Positions 60,293 through 64,000 of a DNA stretch of 64,000 nucleotides are shown one piece after another. How positions within the stretch are numbered: the first letter of the stretch is position 1; each line of letters starts with the position of its first letter. The notes beneath the pieces were generated by a model, which was not told where the DNA came from, did not search any database, and saw only the letters and a program-made list of their open reading frames with translations. Origin of the DNA: Pseudomonadota bacterium (GTDB taxonomy: Bacteria > Pseudomonadota > Gammaproteobacteria > Steroidobacterales > Steroidobacteraceae); NCBI GenBank assembly GCA_018241445.1, contig JAFEDT010000001.1, positions 186,001 through 250,000 on the forward strand, read 5' to 3'. The position numbers and the translations under genes are program-made.

Positions 60293-61825
60293 TCAGGTGT
60301 CGACGAGCCGGATCGGTATGACCTTGCGCCGGCCCATCTTGCCACCGAACAGCGTCGGGCGCGGCGCCCCGGAGTCGCAGCCATTGCCAAAGGTGAAGCC
60401 GCAAGCCCCCTTCAGGCCATAGGCGTCCTCCGCCTGTTCGCGATGGCTGGTTGGAATCACAAACCGGTCCTCGTAATTGGCGATCGACAGATAACGATGC
60501 ATGTCCTCGACCTGCGCCACCGTCAGGCCGGCCTGCGCCAGCACACCCAGCCCATCGCCGTCGCGCAGCTGGCGCTGCCGGAAATAGACCCGCATGGCGA
60601 GCATACGCTCGAGCGCGGACACGATCGGCGCCTCCGCGCCGGCCGTCAGGAGATTGGCCAGATAGCGAACCGGTATGCGCAGGGAGCGCACGTCCGGAAT
60701 CTCGCCCACGCTGTCGATCGCCCCCGCATTGGCGTGCGACTGGATCGGTGACAGCGGCGGCACGTACCACACCATCGGCAGGGTCCGGTATTCCGGATGA
60801 AGCGGGAAGGCAATCTTCCACTCCACCGCCATCTTGTAGGTCGGCGAGCGCTTTGCCGCCTCGATCCATGCCTCCGGCACACCATCGGCGCGCGCCTGGG
60901 CGGCAATGGCCGGATCGTTGGGGTCCTTGAAGAGCCCGAGCTGGGCCTGGTAGAGATCCTTTTCATCTTCCACGGCCGCCGCGCGCTCTATGCCGTCGGC
61001 GTCATAGAGAAGCACGCCGAGGTAGCGGATGCGCCCGACACAGGTCTCGGAGCACACCGTCGGCTGGCCCGCTTCGATCCGCGGGTAGCAGAAAATGCAT
61101 TTCTCGGCCTTGCCCGAGGTCCAGTTGTAGTAGATCTTCTTGTAGGGGCAGCCCGACACACACATGCGCCAGCCGCGACACTTGTCCTGGTCGATGAGCA
61201 CGATGCCGTCTTCCTCGCGCTTATAGATCGATCCCGACGGGCAGGAGGCCACGCAGCTCGGATTCAGGCAATGTTCGCAAAGCCGCGGCAGGTACATCAT
61301 GAAGGTGTTTTCGAATTGCCCATAGATGTCCTTTTGCACGGCCTCGAAGTTGTAGTCCTGCGAACGCCTGGCGAATTCACCGCCGAGAATCTCCTCCCAG
61401 TTCGGTCCCCACTCGATCTTGTCCATGGGGCGGCCGGTGATCAGGGACAGCGGCCGTGCGACCGGCGTCGTCGGCAACTCCGGCGCCTTCTGCAGATGCT
61501 CGTAGTCGAAAGTGAAAGGCTCGTAGTAGTCGTCGATCTCGGGCAGGTGCGGGTTGGCAAATATTTTTGTCAGGATTGCCAGTCGGCCACCCTGCCTGGG
61601 TACGAGCTGGCCGCTCTTCCTGCGTTGCCAGCCGCCGCGCCAGCGATCCTGGTTCTCCCAGTCCTTGGGATAACCGATGCCCGGCTTGGTCTCGACATTG
61701 TTGAACCACGCGTATTCCATGCCCTGGCGCGAGGTCCACACGTTCTTGCAGGTGACCGAACAGGTGTGGCAGCCGATGCATTTATCGAGGTTGAGCACCA
61801 TGGCAATCTGCGCACGGATCTTCAT
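60293..61825 (-). CDS. narH: Respiratory nitrate reductase beta subunit NarH
   Basis: A 510-residue iron-sulfur protein. The ATG overlaps the narG stop (ATGA). The first cluster has Cys16, Cys19, Cys22 and Cys26 (KCIGCHTCSVTC), as in E. coli. Later cluster groups are CEHCLNPSCVASCPSG, and CRGWRMCVSGCPYKKIYYNW with the Trp that leaves a 3Fe-4S centre, then EKCIFCYPRIEAGQPTVCSETCVGRIR. Carries electrons from NarI to NarG. Confidence 0.97.
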   Translation of the reverse strand: MKIRAQIAMVLNLDKCIGCHTCSVTCKNVWTSRQGMEYAWFNNVETKPGIGYPKDWENQDRWRGGWQRRKSGQLVPRQGGRLAILTKIFANPHLPEIDDYYEPFTFDYEHLQKAPELPTTPVARPLSLITGRPMDKIEWGPNWEEILGGEFARRSQDYNFEAVQKDIYGQFENTFMMYLPRLCEHCLNPSCVASCPSGSIYKREEDGIVLIDQDKCRGWRMCVSGCPYKKIYYNWTSGKAEKCIFCYPRIEAGQPTVCSETCVGRIRYLGVLLYDADGIERAAAVEDEKDLYQAQLGLFKDPNDPAIAAQARADGVPEAWIEAAKRSPTYKMAVEWKIAFPLHPEYRTLPMVWYVPPLSPIQSHANAGAIDSVGEIPDVRSLRIPVRYLANLLTAGAEAPIVSALERMLAMRVYFRQRQLRDGDGLGVLAQAGLTVAQVEDMHRYLSIANYEDRFVIPTSHREQAEDAYGLKGACGFTFGNGCDSGAPRPTLFGGKMGRRKVIPIRLVDT

Positions 61826-64000
61826 GCGACCGCCTCCTTGTCTGCCCGATCGACGGGATTCGAGTGATCGAGCCAGTCGATCCTGTTGAGCTTGCGCACG
61901 ATGACGAATTCGTCGCGATTGGACCCGACGGTACCGTAATAGTTGAAGCCGTAGGAGAGCTGCGCATAGCCGCCCACCATGTGCGTGGGCTTCAACAGCG
62001 TGCGCGTCACCGAGTTGTGAATACCCCCGCGCAGGCCGGTGATCTGCGAGCCCGGCACGTTCACGATCTTCTCCTGCGCGTGGTACATGAGGCACATGCC
62101 CGCGTGCACGCGCTGACTCACGACCGCCCGCGCCGCGATCGCGCCATTCACGTTGAACAGCTCGATCCAGTCGTTGTCGACGATCCCGGCCTGCCTGGCA
62201 TCGGACTCCGACAGCCAGACAATCGGGCCGCCGCGCGACAGGGTCAGCATGAGGAGATTGTCGGTATAAGTGGAGTGGATGCCCCATTTCTGATGAGGGG
62301 TGATGAAGTTGAGAACGATCTCCTTCTCCCCATTGGGGTGCGTGCCGAGCATCTGCCCGACGGTGCGCGTATCGACGGGCGGCCGATATACGGCCAGGCT
62401 TTCGCCGAAATCCCGGAACCAGCGGTGGTCCTGGTAGAACTGCTGGCGTCCAGTGAGCGTCCGCCATGGTATGAGCTCATGCACGTTGGTGTAGCCCGCG
62501 GTGTAGCTGACGTGCTCGCTCTCGATCCCGGACCAGGTGGGTGATGAGATGATCTTGCGCGGCTGCGCCTGGATATCGCGAAAGCGGATCTTCTCATCCT
62601 CGCGCATGGCGGCCAGGTGCGTATGAACGCGACCGGTTACCTTGCCCAGCGCCTGCCACGCCTTGACCGCCACCTCACCGTTGGTTTCGGGCGCGAGATA
62701 AAGGACCACCTCCGCCGCATCGATGTCGGTCTCGATTCGCGGCCGTCCCTGAGTCGGGCCGCCGTCGTTGACGCGATAATTCAGTTCACCGAGACCCCTG
62801 ACTTCCTGCTCGGTGTTCCAGGTGATGCCCTTGCCGCCGTTGCCGAGCCTGTCGGCAAGCGGCCCGAGCGCGGTAAAGCGCCGATAGGTGTTGGGATAAT
62901 CCCGCTCCACCTCAGTGATCTGCGGGGCGGTGATACCCGGCAGCAGTTCGCACTCGCCCTTGCTCCAGTCGTGGACCTCGAAGGGCTGTGCCAGCTCGGC
63001 GGCCGTGTCGTGCTGGATCGGCGTCAGCACCACGTCGCGCTCGACGCCAAGATGACCTGGCGCAAGCTCCGAGAAACGGCGTGCGATCGCCTTGTACGTC
63101 TCCCAATCGCTGCGCGCTTCCCACACCGGGTCGACGGCTGCGGACAGCGGATGAATGAAGGGATGCATGTCCGAGGTGTTGAGATCGTTCTTCTCGTACC
63201 AGGTCGCCGTGGGCAGCACCACGTCCGAGTAAAGACAGCTGGTCGACATGCGAAAATCCAGGGTCACCACCAGATCGAGCTTGCCCTCCGGCGCCGGGTC
63301 GTGCCAGGCAACCTCCTCGGGTTTGTTGCCGCCCATCTCGCCGAGGTCTTTGCCCTGCAGCCCGTGACGCGTGCCCAGGAAATGCTTGAGGAAGTACTCG
63401 TGACCCTTGCCGGAGGAGCCGAACAGGTTCGAGCGCCAGATGAACAGATTGCGCGGGAAATTGGCAGGGTTGTCAGGATCTTCACAGGCCATCCTGAGGG
63501 AACCGGACTTGAGCCCCGCGATCACGTGATCCCGGCAGTTGACGCCGGCGCGCTCGGCTGCGGCGGCGATGGTCAACGGATTGACCGCGAGTTGTGGCGC
63601 GGAAGGCAACCACCCCATGCGCTCAGCTTTGACGTTGAGATCGATCAGACTGCCGCGATAAGGCGCCGGATCGGCCAGCGGGGACAACAGCTCGCTGACG
63701 GCCAGCCGCTCGTAGCGCCATTGGTCACTGTGCGCGTAGAAGAACGAAGTGCCGTTCATGTGACGCGGCGGTCGCACCCAGTCCAGCGCGAAGGCCAGCA
63801 TCGTCCAGCCGGTCTGTGGCCGAAGCTTCTCCTGGCCTACGTAATGCGCCCAGCCACCGCCGGAGACACCGACCGTGCCGCACATCATCAGCATATTGAT
63901 GATGCTGCGATAGCCCATGTCCTGGTGGTACCAGTGGTTCATACCCGCGCCGATGATGACCATCGCACGACCCGCCGTCTTCTCGGCGGTTTCGGCAAAG
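61822..64000 (-). CDS. narG: Respiratory nitrate reductase alpha subunit NarG, C-terminal part
   Basis: The last 725 or so codons of the Mo-bis-MGD catalytic subunit; the start is beyond the right edge, so about 500 N-terminal residues are missing, including the FeS site. The visible part follows E. coli NarG from ETAEKTAGRAMVIIGAGMN onward: NHWYHQDMGYRSIINML, SGGGWAHYVGQEKLRPQTGW, WYEKNDLNTSDMHPFIHPL, GIHSTYTDNLLMLTLSRGGP, and a C-terminal GFNYYGTVGSNRDEF. It heads the nar genes seen here (G-H-J-I-ppiC). Reduces nitrate to nitrite on the cytoplasmic side. Confidence 0.97.
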   Translation of the reverse strand, partial: FAETAEKTAGRAMVIIGAGMNHWYHQDMGYRSIINMLMMCGTVGVSGGGWAHYVGQEKLRPQTGWTMLAFALDWVRPPRHMNGTSFFYAHSDQWRYERLAVSELLSPLADPAPYRGSLIDLNVKAERMGWLPSAPQLAVNPLTIAAAAERAGVNCRDHVIAGLKSGSLRMACEDPDNPANFPRNLFIWRSNLFGSSGKGHEYFLKHFLGTRHGLQGKDLGEMGGNKPEEVAWHDPAPEGKLDLVVTLDFRMSTSCLYSDVVLPTATWYEKNDLNTSDMHPFIHPLSAAVDPVWEARSDWETYKAIARRFSELAPGHLGVERDVVLTPIQHDTAAELAQPFEVHDWSKGECELLPGITAPQITEVERDYPNTYRRFTALGPLADRLGNGGKGITWNTEQEVRGLGELNYRVNDGGPTQGRPRIETDIDAAEVVLYLAPETNGEVAVKAWQALGKVTGRVHTHLAAMREDEKIRFRDIQAQPRKIISSPTWSGIESEHVSYTAGYTNVHELIPWRTLTGRQQFYQDHRWFRDFGESLAVYRPPVDTRTVGQMLGTHPNGEKEIVLNFITPHQKWGIHSTYTDNLLMLTLSRGGPIVWLSESDARQAGIVDNDWIELFNVNGAIAARAVVSQRVHAGMCLMYHAQEKIVNVPGSQITGLRGGIHNSVTRTLLKPTHMVGGYAQLSYGFNYYGTVGSNRDEFVIVRKLNRIDWLDHSNPVDRADKEAVA

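Overview
This window is high-GC DNA, roughly two thirds G+C by eye, densely packed with protein genes. It looks chromosomal, from a gammaproteobacterium. The evidence is a fused RlmKL rRNA methyltransferase, an AceK isocitrate dehydrogenase kinase/phosphatase, a two-domain Ada protein, a complete E. coli-type putrescine (Puu) pathway and several TonB-dependent receptors. The receptor-rich, GC-rich style would fit the Xanthomonadales, Nevskiales or Steroidobacterales side of the class, but nothing here fixes the genus. I see no tRNA, rRNA, CRISPR array, phage or insertion sequence.

Layout. 0-10 kb: single genes, mostly secreted or hydrolytic: an S53 acid protease, a YXWXPGXW lipoprotein, a selenium-binding-protein-like propeller, a TTC38-type TPR protein, an M20 carboxypeptidase, a small SDR and MsrA. 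10-15 kb: a type Vd patatin autotransporter diverges from a PQQ dehydrogenase, which is followed by a TPR membrane protein. 15-22 kb: agmatine deiminase with a cationic amino acid permease, icd-aceK as a two-gene unit, and an Fe-type superoxide dismutase with two altered active-site residues. 22-35 kb: a serine hydrolase diverges from a run of plus-strand genes (TonB receptor, M61 peptidase, TonB receptor, APC permease, class III aminotransferase, FGGY kinase) that is closed by a convergent GntR/UTRA regulator. This looks like an uncharacterised uptake and catabolic cluster.

35-46 kb: one minus-strand array of nine tightly spaced genes. It runs from puuD and puuA through potFGHI to a polyphosphate-glucokinase-like kinase, a YbdL-like methionine aminotransferase and a Cys/Met-metabolism PLP lyase; puuB diverges from its head. 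46-54.5 kb: housekeeping and repair genes (GST, GNAT, ICMT-like methyltransferase, asd, SRPBCC-ArsR pair, ada, rlmKL). asd has upstream a short leader peptide and a terminator-like hairpin that together look like an aspartate-family attenuator. 54.5-58 kb: puuC, puuR and a divergent omega-amino acid transaminase, with a strong inverted repeat at the puuR start. 58-64 kb: narG (cut by the window edge), narH, narJ, narI and a PpiC-type isomerase, which is a respiratory nitrate reductase operon.

How the genes connect. Putrescine imported by PotFGHI, or made elsewhere from agmatine after AguA, would be glutamylated by PuuA, oxidised by PuuB and PuuC, and released as GABA by PuuD. The two class III aminotransferases could act on GABA, putrescine or beta-alanine. 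The strongest candidates for new biology are the GntR-linked 23-35 kb cluster with a shared operator-like motif, the methionine/sulfur genes inside the Puu-Pot operon, the asd attenuator, the puuR operator overlapping an apparently leaderless start, and the altered superoxide dismutase.
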